The notes: generated from the sequence alone by a model not told the origin. 15,922 nucleotides of DNA from DATHWB01 sp035544575 (GCA_035544575.1 DATKEC010000060.1:1-15922); one strand, 5' to 3'; counted from the first letter of the stretch, positions 1 to 7,046 are shown. Program-made: numbers and translations.

Positions 1-8
1 TCGGTCAT
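1..8 (-). CDS. 5' end of a gene leaving the left edge (partial)
   Basis: On the minus strand an ATG at position 8 is preceded by GGAGG with a 7-nt spacer (GGAGGCACCACCATG), an almost ideal ribosome binding site. Only the first codons (Met-Thr and part of a third) fall inside the window, so no function can be given. The gene would lie downstream of, and in the same direction as, the F420-dependent oxidoreductase that ends at 195, about 190 nt away. The call rests only on the ribosome binding site and start codon. Confidence 0.4.
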
Positions 9-118
9 GGTGGTGCCTCCATGGTCGCTGGCACTCGTCAACGGAGGGGACAGTCGGATCACACCTGAACCAGCGGTGACACCCGACTCCTCCTGCCTCG
101 ACCGTACCGAACCGAGCG

Positions 119-139
119 CCGGCGTGTCGCCGACGCCGG
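119..139 (-). terminator. Candidate hairpin terminator downstream of the F420 oxidoreductase
   Basis: CCGGCGT (119-125) and ACGCCGG (133-139) form a perfect 7-bp GC stem with a 7-nt loop, about 55 nt past the stop codon of the oxidoreductase at 195. There is no T-tract, as is common for hairpin terminators in high-GC actinobacteria. It could equally be chance structure in GC-rich DNA. Confidence 0.3.
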
Positions 140-194
140 TCAGCACGGGAGCAGGTCAGGGAAACGCGGGTCCGGGGACTGGGCTTCCGCTGCT

Positions 195-1181
195 TCAGTC
201 GGTGGCCCGTCGGTGGAGTTCGGGCAGCAGCTCCCGACCGACCATGTCGATGACTCCGTCGGGATCGGTGCTGGCGATCTGGATGGCCACGTAGTGGGCG
301 CCGATGTCGGTCACGAGAGGCGAGTAGGCCTCGACGAGTTCGTCGATCGAAGACACCACTGTGTACTTGGAGAGGATCTCATCGCGGTCCATCTGGTCGG
401 CGCGCTGGCGGAGCACCATCGGATCGACTGCTTCGAGCCGGCCCTCGGCCCGGAGCCCGCGCATCGAGCCGAGCGCTTCCCATGCCTGGTCGGCATCCTT
501 GGCGAACACCGTCCACCGGGTGGCCATCACCGTCGTGGCGTTGTGGTTCTCGGCGGCGGCTGCACGGAACGGCTCGATGACGTTGTCGATAGTCTCGCTC
601 GGCATTTTGACGCTCGTGATGAGGCCATCGGCATTCGCTCCGGCGAAGGTCGCCGACTTGGGTCCGCCGGCGGCCATCCAGATCGGCACCGGCCTCACCG
701 GCGGGCTGTACAGCCGGGCCTTGTCGAGCCGGTAGTAGGCGCCGTCGAAATCGAGCTTCTCGCCGGCGAACAGACGATGCATGATCTCGAGCGCCTCGCC
801 CATCCGCTCGATCCGTTCCTTGTATCCGGGGAACTCGTAGCCGAGCGGGCCCTCATTGATGTTCTCGCCCGTTCCGACGCCGAGGATGAAACGGCCCCCG
901 GAGAGACGATCGACGGTGGCCGCCGCCTGGGCGATCAAGCCCGGGTGATAGTGGAACAGCGGACAGGTGACGCTCGTTGCCAGCTCGACGCGCTCGGTTC
1001 GGGCAGCGACTGCGCCAAACCACGACCAGACGAATCCGGCAGCCGACTCGTCGTCCACCCACGGGTGGAAGTGATCCGATCCCAGGACGGCGTCGAATCC
1101 GGCCTCCTCCGCCCTGACTGCCTGATCGACCAACACTTCGGGCTGGTACGACTCGTGGCTGCACAACCATCCAAACTTCAT
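195..1181 (-). CDS. LLM-class F420-dependent oxidoreductase, FGD-like family
   Basis: Predicted flavin/deazaflavin TIM-barrel oxidoreductase of the luciferase-like monooxygenase class, using reduced or oxidised coenzyme F420 in the cytoplasm. The sequence matches the F420-dependent glucose-6-phosphate dehydrogenase-like subgroup. It has GSDHFHPW near residues 34-41, equivalent to the Asp-His and Trp of the FGD active site. It also has GVGTGE near 101-106, whose glutamate corresponds to the FGD catalytic Glu, then FDGAYYRL and PIWMAAGGPKSA. Length (about 328 residues) is normal for the family. I chose the ATG at 1181 over an upstream start at 1226 because AGGAAGGG lies just upstream with good spacing and homologues start at the strand leading to GW. 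The true substrate is unknown: FGD itself is only one member and the phosphate-binding residues were not verified. It is a stand-alone gene separated by about 220 nt from the pair upstream. Confidence 0.9.
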   Translation of the reverse strand: MKFGWLCSHESYQPEVLVDQAVRAEEAGFDAVLGSDHFHPWVDDESAAGFVWSWFGAVAARTERVELATSVTCPLFHYHPGLIAQAAATVDRLSGGRFILGVGTGENINEGPLGYEFPGYKERIERMGEALEIMHRLFAGEKLDFDGAYYRLDKARLYSPPVRPVPIWMAAGGPKSATFAGANADGLITSVKMPSETIDNVIEPFRAAAAENHNATTVMATRWTVFAKDADQAWEALGSMRGLRAEGRLEAVDPMVLRQRADQMDRDEILSKYTVVSSIDELVEAYSPLVTDIGAHYVAIQIASTDPDGVIDMVGRELLPELHRRATD

Positions 1182-1219
1182 GGTGACCCTTCCTGGTTCG
1201 TTCCCGGCGACAAAACGGC

Positions 1220-1351
1220 TCAACAAGGCGCGATGGTATCCGGGGATGCGACGGGGCCCACCGGGCGTGGTTTCGTGACACGCGGGTCAGACGAGCAGGT
1301 GGTGGCCGAGCCGGCGAGCAGCGCGATCAATACCGTGAGCTGCGTTGCCGT
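1220..1351 (-). CDS. Possible very small lipoprotein-like ORF with non-standard start
   Basis: In the 220-nt gap between the DUF1573-like gene and the oxidoreductase, one minus-strand frame stays open from about 1351 to a TGA at 1220-1222. It encodes a short hydrophobic stretch (LTVLIALLAGSATTC) followed by a polar, proline-rich tail, so it resembles a lipoprotein signal, although the residues before the cysteine are not a good lipobox. GGAGG (rc of 1355-1359) precedes ACG codons at 1351 and 1345, and the first standard start is TTG at 1330. At roughly 36-43 residues this may be chance or the remnant of a longer gene. I do not recognise a family. Confidence 0.15.
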   Translation of the reverse strand, partial: TATQLTVLIALLAGSATTCSSDPRVTKPRPVGPVASPDTIAPC

Positions 1352-1400
1352 GCTCCTCCACCGTGCGCTGGTTTCGTCTTGAACCTGCCCGCCACGGCGT

Positions 1401-1922
1401 TCAACCCGCGAACGTCCCCACGACCTTCAGTGTCAGATACTCCGCGGTTGCGGCGACGGGGACGTGGACGTCGAAGTCGTGGGGTCCATCCATGCCGACA
1501 TGCATCTGCAGGGGAAACCGCAGCGTTGTGGATTCGCCGGGCTCGAGCACCGTCTCGGCGAGAGCGAGGGGACCAGGACAACATCCCTCCAGAACGCTGG
1601 CATGCGGTTCACCGAGGATGATCTGGGATCCCGTCACGTTTGTGATCGTCCACGTTGGTGTCACGGTCACATCGAGGGGGACAGTTCCGAGGTCGATCGT
1701 CGCCCCGTCGACGGCCAACCCCGCCGCCTCGACACTTCCCGAGGCTTCGTACTCGCCCACCGTGGAAGCGGCTGGCTCCACGGTGCGATTTCCCGCCGCC
1801 ACCAGGACTCCGATCACCACGACCAGAGCGAACACGGCCACACCGGTGAGAGTGAGGTCACGAGATCGAACGGTGCCGGTGCCCGTTTCGGAGGGGCGGG
1901 AGGTCGACTGGGTCCGAGACAT
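1401..1922 (-). CDS. Membrane-anchored DUF1573-like Ig-fold protein
   Basis: The protein has a short cytoplasmic N-terminus, one transmembrane segment (roughly residues 24-42, LTGVAVFALVVVIGVLVAA) and an extracytoplasmic beta-rich domain. The domain contains the features of DUF1573-type Ig-like domains: 'DLGTVPLDVTVTPTWTITNV', a cysteine pair (EGCCPG) and a 'LEPGESTTLRF' strand. The role is unknown; such domains are usually structural or binding modules on exported proteins. I chose the ATG at 1922 because it falls 9 nt past the TGA of the PCYCGC gene and directly precedes the membrane anchor; the upstream extension to 2075 overlaps that gene and is arginine-rich shadow. The two genes are almost certainly co-transcribed, and PCYCGC and DUF1573-like proteins may act together outside the membrane (inference). 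Confidence 0.7.
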   Translation of the reverse strand: MSRTQSTSRPSETGTGTVRSRDLTLTGVAVFALVVVIGVLVAAGNRTVEPAASTVGEYEASGSVEAAGLAVDGATIDLGTVPLDVTVTPTWTITNVTGSQIILGEPHASVLEGCCPGPLALAETVLEPGESTTLRFPLQMHVGMDGPHDFDVHVPVAATAEYLTLKVVGTFAG

Positions 1923-1930
1923 GGATCTGC

Positions 1931-2422
1931 TCACTTCGTTTGGTAGGGGTCGCCCCACGCAGCGACCACTGCGGTTCGTATCACTGACGGGTCTGTCTCC
2001 CCCGCCGCGAGGAGTTCCTCGATTTGGTCGGCCTCGCCGAGGCATACCCCACAACCGACGGCGTGGGCTTCCCACGAGCCGTCAGCCCGCATGAAGCAGT
2101 CGTAGAGATGGCGATGTCCGAGCATCGTTTCGCAACCGCAGAAGCAGGGCACCTGTTCGTAGATCTCGCGGTGAGCGTGTGCCCCCTGGTACAGAGCCAG
2201 GACGTTGGCGGGTACGTCGGAAGGGTGGATCACACCGGCCGGGGCCACGTCGAGCATGCCGGTCGTCCCTCGTGGGCGAATGTTCGAGTCGCCGATACTG
2301 GCCGTAACCCCGCCGACGACCACCCCAAAGAGCGTCACCGCCATCAACACGGCGAACAGCCGCAGCGGACGGGACCGCACAAGGCGATCGGTCGTGTCAG
2401 ATTCGCGGTGCGACGCGTGCAT
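1931..2422 (-). CDS. PCYCGC-motif exported/membrane protein
   Basis: The protein has an N-terminal hydrophobic segment (RLFAVLMAVTLFGVVVGGVTAS) and then an extracytoplasmic domain with VPCFCGC, CFMRADGSWEAHAVGCGVC and a C-terminal helical part ending AAWGDPYQTK. The CFCGC plus GCGVC cysteine set is the signature of the PCYCGC family, whose biochemical function is not established; metal or redox chemistry is suggested by the cysteines. Start choice is uncertain. The ATG at 2422 leaves about 19 residues before the membrane segment but has only a poor ribosome binding site; an in-frame GTG at 2494 would add 24 residues with no family resemblance. It is the first gene of a two-gene unit with the DUF1573-like gene, and is divergent from the FMN reductase at 2575. 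Confidence 0.75.
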   Translation of the reverse strand: MHASHRESDTTDRLVRSRPLRLFAVLMAVTLFGVVVGGVTASIGDSNIRPRGTTGMLDVAPAGVIHPSDVPANVLALYQGAHAHREIYEQVPCFCGCETMLGHRHLYDCFMRADGSWEAHAVGCGVCLGEADQIEELLAAGETDPSVIRTAVVAAWGDPYQTK

Positions 2423-2574
2423 CCCAACATGATGCGGCCGTCCCGCTGGCGTTTCCGTAGCCAAGAGTCCTAAGTCCCAGGGCCAAAGGTCCACTCCGGC
2501 TTCAGAGGGAACGCGTCCGGCGACGGCACCGGCCAGGTTTAGGCGCCGGACGCTCGGGGTAGTAAGGCTGGGTC

Positions 2575-3141
2575 GTGAACCAGCCGATCAACGTTCTTGG
2601 CATAGCGGGAAGCCTGCGGGAGGACTCCTACAACCACGCATTGCTCGAGGCTGCCCAGAAGGTGGCCGAGGGCGTGATGACCATCACGATCACCGACCTG
2701 GCCGACATCCCTCCGTTCAATGAGGATGTCGAAGCGGACGGCGACCCGGATGCGGTCCGGGACCTGAAGCAGCTGATCGACGATTCCGATGCATTGCTGA
2801 TCGCCACCCCCGAGTATCAGCATGGCGTTCCCGGCGTGCTCAAGAATGCGCTCGACTGGGCCTCCCGGCCGCCGGGCGGTGCCCCCCTGGCGGGCAAACC
2901 CACCGCGATCATGGGTGCGACACCGGGTGATTTCGGCACCGCCCGCGCCCAGGAACAGCTACGCCAGACTCTGATCTACAACGACTGCCCGATGGTGAAG
3001 ACACCCGAGGTCCTCGTCGCCAACGCCGAAAACAAGGTCGACGAGAGCGGCGCATTCGACGACGACGAGACCCTCGACTTCATCCGACAGTTGCTCGAGT
3101 CCCTGGAGTCGCTGGTCCGCACCCACCGCGACAGAAGCTGA
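2575..3141 (+). CDS. NADPH-dependent FMN reductase (flavodoxin-like)
   Basis: Cytoplasmic flavodoxin-fold oxidoreductase of the NADPH-dependent FMN reductase family, which reduces FMN, quinones, azo compounds or chromate depending on the member. The FMN phosphate loop is visible at the N-terminus (GIAGSLREDSYNHAL, about residues 9-23). The flavin ring-binding motif follows as ATPEYQHGVPGVLKNALDWASRP (about 79-101), then GATPGDFGTARAQEQLR. At 188 residues it has the typical length. Start is GTG at 2575, preceded by AAGG in a modest ribosome binding site. Physiological substrate cannot be read from sequence. The next gene begins within 30 nt on the same strand, so they are likely co-transcribed. 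Confidence 0.9.
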   Translation: MNQPINVLGIAGSLREDSYNHALLEAAQKVAEGVMTITITDLADIPPFNEDVEADGDPDAVRDLKQLIDDSDALLIATPEYQHGVPGVLKNALDWASRPPGGAPLAGKPTAIMGATPGDFGTARAQEQLRQTLIYNDCPMVKTPEVLVANAENKVDESGAFDDDETLDFIRQLLESLESLVRTHRDRS

Positions 3142-3157
3142 CCGTGAGTCCGATGAT

Positions 3158-3163
3158 AAGGAG
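3158..3163 (+). promoter_or_regulatory. Strong Shine-Dalgarno (AAGGAG) before a non-canonical start
   Basis: AAGGAG at 3158-3163 is the strongest ribosome binding site nearby. Six nucleotides downstream, at 3170-3172, the reading frame of the next gene has ATA where ATG would be expected. The standard GTG candidates, at 3200 and 3203, are about 40 nt away and have no comparable site. It therefore decides the probable start of the small acidic protein. Confidence 0.55.
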
Positions 3164-3169
3164 CCAGAG

Positions 3170-3562
3170 ATAGCTGAGCAGATCGATCTCCGCGAGAACG
3201 TGGTGGCCCTCTTCGACTCGAAGGACGCCACTGACGACGCGGTGAGTGCCCTCCGCGCCCAGGGCCACAATGTCGAGGCTCTCGAAGGCGAAGAGGGGCG
3301 TCGCCGCCTCGAACCGGAAGGCGACGAGGAAGGATTCTTCTCCTCGCTGAAGAGCGCGTTTGAAGCCGCCCTCGGCGACGAGGACCGGATCCTCGACAAG
3401 GTGGATCGAGAACTCGCCCTGGACGGGGCCTTCGTGGTCGTCGACAGCTCCGAAGAGGATGTGGCCGACATCGCCCGCATCCTCAAGGAACACGGCGGCC
3501 ACTATCTATGGCACTTCGACAAGTGGACCTACGTGTCACTCGGAGGCGGCGCCGAGCGTTAG
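3170..3562 (+). CDS. Small acidic protein of an unnamed family, probable ATA start
   Basis: About 130 residues from the ATA at 3170, or 120 from the GTG at 3200. The fold looks alpha/beta. It opens with NVVALFDSKDATDDAVSALRAQGHNVEAL, a strand-helix-strand unit resembling those of general-stress YflT-like domains. An acidic linker with FFSSLKSAFEAALGDEDRIL follows, then a second unit, GAFVVVDSSEEDVADIARILKEHGG, ending in HYLWHFDKWTYVSL. No cysteines, membrane segments or catalytic motif are evident. I do not recognise a named family; a stress-related role is a guess from fold resemblance only. The upstream codons (IAEQIDLREN) read like natural coding sequence and sit behind AAGGAG, which favours the longer form. 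It probably shares an mRNA with the FMN reductase. Confidence 0.7.
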   Translation: MAEQIDLRENVVALFDSKDATDDAVSALRAQGHNVEALEGEEGRRRLEPEGDEEGFFSSLKSAFEAALGDEDRILDKVDRELALDGAFVVVDSSEEDVADIARILKEHGGHYLWHFDKWTYVSLGGGAER

Positions 3563-3573
3563 CCGAGGCGGGA

Positions 3574-3589
3574 CGGCGTTGATACGCCG
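3574..3589. terminator. Bidirectional hairpin between convergent genes
   Basis: CGGCGT (3574-3579), loop TGAT, ACGCCG (3584-3589): a perfect 6-bp GC stem. It sits midway in the 40-nt gap between the plus-strand small-protein gene ending at 3562 and the minus-strand DUF664 gene ending at 3603, which is where a shared terminator is expected. No T-tract follows on either side. Confidence 0.5.
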
Positions 3590-3602
3590 GTGAGATGACA
3601 GC

Positions 3603-4100
3603 TCAGCGCCTGATCTCTCCCAATGCGGCATAGCGGAGCATGTGGGCTTGCCCGTTGTGGACGGCGTACTCCTGGACCATCTTGATGAGCGTCGCACCCA
3701 GCGACCGCCCATGGCCGGCACCCGGGGACTCGAGCGTCGCCAACGACGCGAGTGAACGGTCGGCGGCGGCCACTTCGGCCAGATAGACCGCCATGTCCTC
3801 GTCGACGGTCTCGGGCGACCCTCCGGCGAAGTCGTCGTCTCCATAGACCATGACCCGGTCACCGCCACCGAGACCCCATGCCAGGTAGACGTGTTCCATC
3901 TGGGTCATATGCCGGACAAGGCCGATGATCGAGAGTTCGAGCGGTGCAACCGCCATCGCCGCGATGCCGCCCCGGTCGAGGTCTCGCAGCTTGCGCACGA
4001 ACGTTTGACGCTGCCACCCGAGCCAGTCGATGAGGAGCGTGCGGGGATCCGCCGTGTGATCGGGGTCGTCCGGCTTGTCGAAGCTGAGCGTGTCCAGGAT
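3603..4100 (-). CDS. DUF664 / DinB-like protein (mycothiol transferase-type family)
   Basis: Four-helix DinB-fold protein. Actinobacterial DUF664 members are often described as putative mycothiol- or metal-dependent transferases acting in thiol detoxification. Motifs include LSIIGLVRHMTQMEHVYLAW, DEDMAVYLAEVAAADRSLA and a C-terminal EYAVHNGQAHMLR with histidines in family positions. The first standard start is GTG at 3998, but the frame upstream encodes LDTLSFDKPDDPDHTADPRT and LLIDWLGWQRQTFVRKLRDL, the normal DUF664 N-terminus. The start should therefore lie near 4100. GGAGGA (rc of 4110-4115) stands 9 nt upstream of an ATC at 4100, with a CTG at 4097 and another ATC at 4106. No ATG, GTG or TTG exists between the upstream gene's TAG at 4137-4139 and 3998. 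The family call is firm; the exact start is not. Confidence 0.8.
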   Translation of the reverse strand: MLDTLSFDKPDDPDHTADPRTLLIDWLGWQRQTFVRKLRDLDRGGIAAMAVAPLELSIIGLVRHMTQMEHVYLAWGLGGGDRVMVYGDDDFAGGSPETVDEDMAVYLAEVAAADRSLASLATLESPGAGHGRSLGATLIKMVQEYAVHNGQAHMLRYAALGEIRR

Positions 4101-4136
4101 GTCGATCGTTCCTCCAGGGAGAGGGCCCTCGAAAAT

Positions 4137-6992
4137 CTACGTGGATTCCCACGTCACCGATGCCGGCTCCGCCGCGCGGTTGCCAGAAAGATTCAGCGCC
4201 AGGACGATGGCCGCGGCAGGATCCATCGCGGCTCCGGCTTCCCACAGTCGCCTGACTTCGTCCACCGTCAGCGCCCCCTCGATCCTGCCGACGACCTCGG
4301 CGTGACGATCCGAGTCCCAGGACGGCAGCGGCATGCCGAGTTCGTACAGCACTCCCGGCGTGCGCCATGCTTCGGCAGCTCCGCACAGCCGGGCAGCTTC
4401 TTCGAATTGTCCCCACGCCGTCGCCGCAGCCGCAGCCATCTCCAGCACGAACGGATTCCACGGAATGTCCGTTCCACGGCTGTTCGCATCGGCGAACTCG
4501 ACGGTTTTGGCATATGACGTTTCCACGTCTCCCTGCACCCACGCCAGCGTCGCCTGATTGGCGACGATGAACGCGATCTGACTGATCGTGCCGCGTTCCA
4601 GAGCGATCCGGTACGCCCGGTTGAGCCATTCGGACGACTCGTCGAGATAGCCCTGGCTGCGGCTGTGCTCGGCCCGAGTCTGGAGGACGAAGCTCTCCCA
4701 CCAGCCACAACCGAGCGTCTCGGCGAGTTCGGTCGCCTCGTCGATCAGGCCCTCGGACTGTCCGGCAGTGTCGGAGCCAACCTCGGTAGACATCAATCCG
4801 GCGACAGCGTCGAGGACGGCGATGAGGTCGCCTTCGTCGGCCGCTTGCCGGTGCAGACGCCGGAACAGCTCGCGGCCCTGGTCGCTGCCGTCCTGCCACC
4901 ACAGCATCCATCCGAGCGCCTCGACACCAAAAGCCACGCCGCGCGAGTCGGAGCGAGCCTCGAGTTCGGCCACGAGTCCGGCGTGGTCCTCCAAGGCCAG
5001 CGCCCCGGCACCGATCATCCAGATCCGGGCGCGCACCTGGGCACCCGGATCGCCAGTCAGACTTGCCAGTTCGAAGGCCCGCTCGGCCAGCGCCCGTTCA
5101 GGGACGACGCCGACACCCTGCGCCTGCCACATCTCGAGCCGGGCGATGACTGCCCGCAGTTCGAGGCCGGGTTCACCCCCCGCGACCGCGTCGAGCACCT
5201 TGGTCGTGGCAATCCGCGCCTCGCGGCCCGTGGCACGAATCGACCACGCGTCCACCAGGCCCTCGACGATCTCGACCGCCGCCTCGTATCGCCCCGACTC
5301 GATGGCATGGTCGAGGGCCGCCAGCAAGTTGGGCCGTTTCGGCCACAGGCGGCCGAGCGCGGTGGGAGCGCGCCGGCCCCTCAGGTCGTCGCGTGCGGCA
5401 CGGGCTACCGATGCGAACAGCTCCAGGTGCCGGGTTCGAGCCGCGCCATCACTACCCCGCTGCTGCAGGGATTCGAGGGCGAACCATCGGATCGTCTCGA
5501 GCATGCGGAACGCGATGTGACCGTTGACGCGGGTCCGAGCCACCAATGAGTGGTCGCGGAGGCGGGTGGCGATGCGGAGAGCGTCCATCGGCGAAGCGCC
5601 GAGGAGACGGCCCAAATCGTTGAGTGTGAACGGCCCGGTCATCACGCCGAGCATCTCGAAGGCGGCCCGAGTCTCTGGATCGAGGGAGTCCGCACTCCAG
5701 CGAAGAGCCGCCGCCAGGGATCGGTGTCGGTCGGGGCGAGCGGGTCCGCCCTCCAGCACGTCGAGACGTTCGTCGAGAATCTGGGCGAGTTCGTCGACGG
5801 GGAGGAATCGCGTCATCGACGCGGCGAGTTCGATGGCGAGGGGCAATCCGTCGAGCCGCTGCACGATCTGACGAACGTGGACCATCGACTCTTCCTCGGC
5901 CACGAAGTCGGGCGTCACGTCGGCGGCACGATCCAAGAACAGTGCGAGCGCGGGTGAGGAGTCATCGGCGCCCACTTCGAGCGGTTCGAGGTCGAAGAAC
6001 CGCTCCCCCGGCACCGACAGCGGGACTCTGCTGGTGGCGAGGATGGTTGCTTGTGGGTCTGCCTCCAGGATCTCGACGACGATCGCGGCGACCCTCGGCA
6101 TCAGATGTTCGCAGTTGTCGAGGACGAGGACACCGCGGCGGCGCCCAAGCGTCGCTGCGATCTGACGGAGTGGCGAGACACTGGGGTCCTGGACCAGTTC
6201 GAGCGTGCCGGCGATGTGGGCGGGCAGCAGATCGACGGTCGACAGCCCGGTGAGGTCCACGAAGTACACCGGGGCGCCTCTGGCAAGCAGGTGAGGTCCG
6301 GTTTCGATGACCAGGCGCGTCTTGCCGGTGCCGCCCGGTCCGAGCACCGTCACCAAGCGGTGCGAGCTGACCGCGTCCACGAGCTCGGCGATTTCGTCCT
6401 CTCGCCCGAACAGTCGTCCGATCGTCGCCGGCAGGCCCTTGCCCACCGCCGATCGCAGCGGAGCGAAACGTTCCGAGTGCGTGCCCACCTGATGGACTCG
6501 GACCGGTTCGGGGAAGTCCACCAGCCGCTGTAGTCCGAGGTCGACCAGGTCCGCCGTGACGTCGGTGTGGTCGAGAAGTTGGCGGGCGGTGTCGCTGACG
6601 AGAATCTGGCCTCCATGGCCGAGGGCGGCGATGCGAGCGGCGAGATGGACCGCCAGCCCGACGTAGCCGCCCTGCGCAGTTTGTGCCGCCTCGCCGGTGT
6701 GAATCCCCATGCGAACCCGGACCTGTTCCCCTTTCGGCCACTTGCGGCTCCGAAACTCGTCCTGGGCGGCGACTGCAGCCCTGACCGCCGCCGTCGTCGT
6801 CGGAAAGACGAAGAAGCTGCCATCGCCCTCCGTTGAGAGGCGGGTGCCGCCCTGTTTGCCGAAGCAGCGGTCGAGGATGGCGTGATGTTCGCCCAACACC
6901 CCCGCGTACGCGTCGTGGAGCCGCCGGAGCAGGCCGGTCGAGCCCTCGATGTCGGTGAACACGAGCGTCACCACGCGGTAGTCCAGCTCCAC
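4137..6992 (-). CDS. Cyclase-homology / NB-ARC ATPase / helical-repeat regulator
   Basis: A 951-residue cytoplasmic signalling protein. Residues about 1-170 form a class III nucleotidyl cyclase homology domain. The two metal-binding aspartates (D14 in FTDIEGST, D57 in EGDGSFF) and the arginine in AARI (about R120) are present. The base-selecting residues look changed: Ser instead of Lys before EGDG, and Ala where Asp is common in the VHxAARI motif, so substrate and activity are uncertain. Residues about 195-480 are an NB-ARC/AAA-type ATPase with P-loop GPGGTGKT (218-225) and Walker B GVLVLDN (287-293), followed by ATSRVPL and DGLPLAIELAA motifs. The remaining C-terminal half is an alanine-rich helical region resembling TPR repeats; I see no LuxR or OmpR DNA-binding domain. 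The GTG start at 6992 lacks a ribosome binding site but is preceded by TACATT and 6 nt, suggesting a leaderless mRNA. The AI-2E gene ends 54 nt upstream. Confidence 0.88.
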   Translation of the reverse strand: MELDYRVVTLVFTDIEGSTGLLRRLHDAYAGVLGEHHAILDRCFGKQGGTRLSTEGDGSFFVFPTTTAAVRAAVAAQDEFRSRKWPKGEQVRVRMGIHTGEAAQTAQGGYVGLAVHLAARIAALGHGGQILVSDTARQLLDHTDVTADLVDLGLQRLVDFPEPVRVHQVGTHSERFAPLRSAVGKGLPATIGRLFGREDEIAELVDAVSSHRLVTVLGPGGTGKTRLVIETGPHLLARGAPVYFVDLTGLSTVDLLPAHIAGTLELVQDPSVSPLRQIAATLGRRRGVLVLDNCEHLMPRVAAIVVEILEADPQATILATSRVPLSVPGERFFDLEPLEVGADDSSPALALFLDRAADVTPDFVAEEESMVHVRQIVQRLDGLPLAIELAASMTRFLPVDELAQILDERLDVLEGGPARPDRHRSLAAALRWSADSLDPETRAAFEMLGVMTGPFTLNDLGRLLGASPMDALRIATRLRDHSLVARTRVNGHIAFRMLETIRWFALESLQQRGSDGAARTRHLELFASVARAARDDLRGRRAPTALGRLWPKRPNLLAALDHAIESGRYEAAVEIVEGLVDAWSIRATGREARIATTKVLDAVAGGEPGLELRAVIARLEMWQAQGVGVVPERALAERAFELASLTGDPGAQVRARIWMIGAGALALEDHAGLVAELEARSDSRGVAFGVEALGWMLWWQDGSDQGRELFRRLHRQAADEGDLIAVLDAVAGLMSTEVGSDTAGQSEGLIDEATELAETLGCGWWESFVLQTRAEHSRSQGYLDESSEWLNRAYRIALERGTISQIAFIVANQATLAWVQGDVETSYAKTVEFADANSRGTDIPWNPFVLEMAAAAATAWGQFEEAARLCGAAEAWRTPGVLYELGMPLPSWDSDRHAEVVGRIEGALTVDEVRRLWEAGAAMDPAAAIVLALNLSGNRAAEPASVTWEST

Positions 6993-6998
6993 GGAGCC

Positions 6999-7004
6999 AA
7001 TGTA
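6999..7004 (-). promoter_or_regulatory. Candidate -10 box for a leaderless transcript
   Basis: Minus-strand TACATT (TAnnnT) ends exactly 6 nt before the GTG start of the cyclase/NB-ARC gene. With usual -10 spacing transcription would begin at or next to the start codon. This fits the lack of any ribosome binding site there. No clear TTGACA-like -35 is present, so this is tentative. Confidence 0.35.
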
Positions 7005-7046
7005 GGACGCGATGTACCCGGAGACGCTCGAACCGGATCGGTTCGG

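Noticed and set aside
7..294. 95-codon plus-strand frame at the left edge
   Set aside because: It overlaps the 3' end of the F420 oxidoreductase in antisense and has a low-complexity Ser/Pro/Thr-rich translation.
213..1382. 389-codon plus-strand open frame opposite the F420 oxidoreductase
   Set aside because: It is exactly antisense to a gene with clear family motifs, its translation is Arg/His/Asp-rich without recognisable domains, and long antisense frames are expected in GC-rich DNA.
3859..4911. 350-codon minus-strand frame spanning the cyclase C-terminus and DUF664 gene
   Set aside because: Arg/Gly-rich shadow crossing two real genes and their boundary; no domain resemblance.
4665..5549. 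294-codon plus-strand frame antisense to the helical-repeat region
   Set aside because: Entirely inside the 951-residue gene, with no family resemblance or ribosome binding site I could support.
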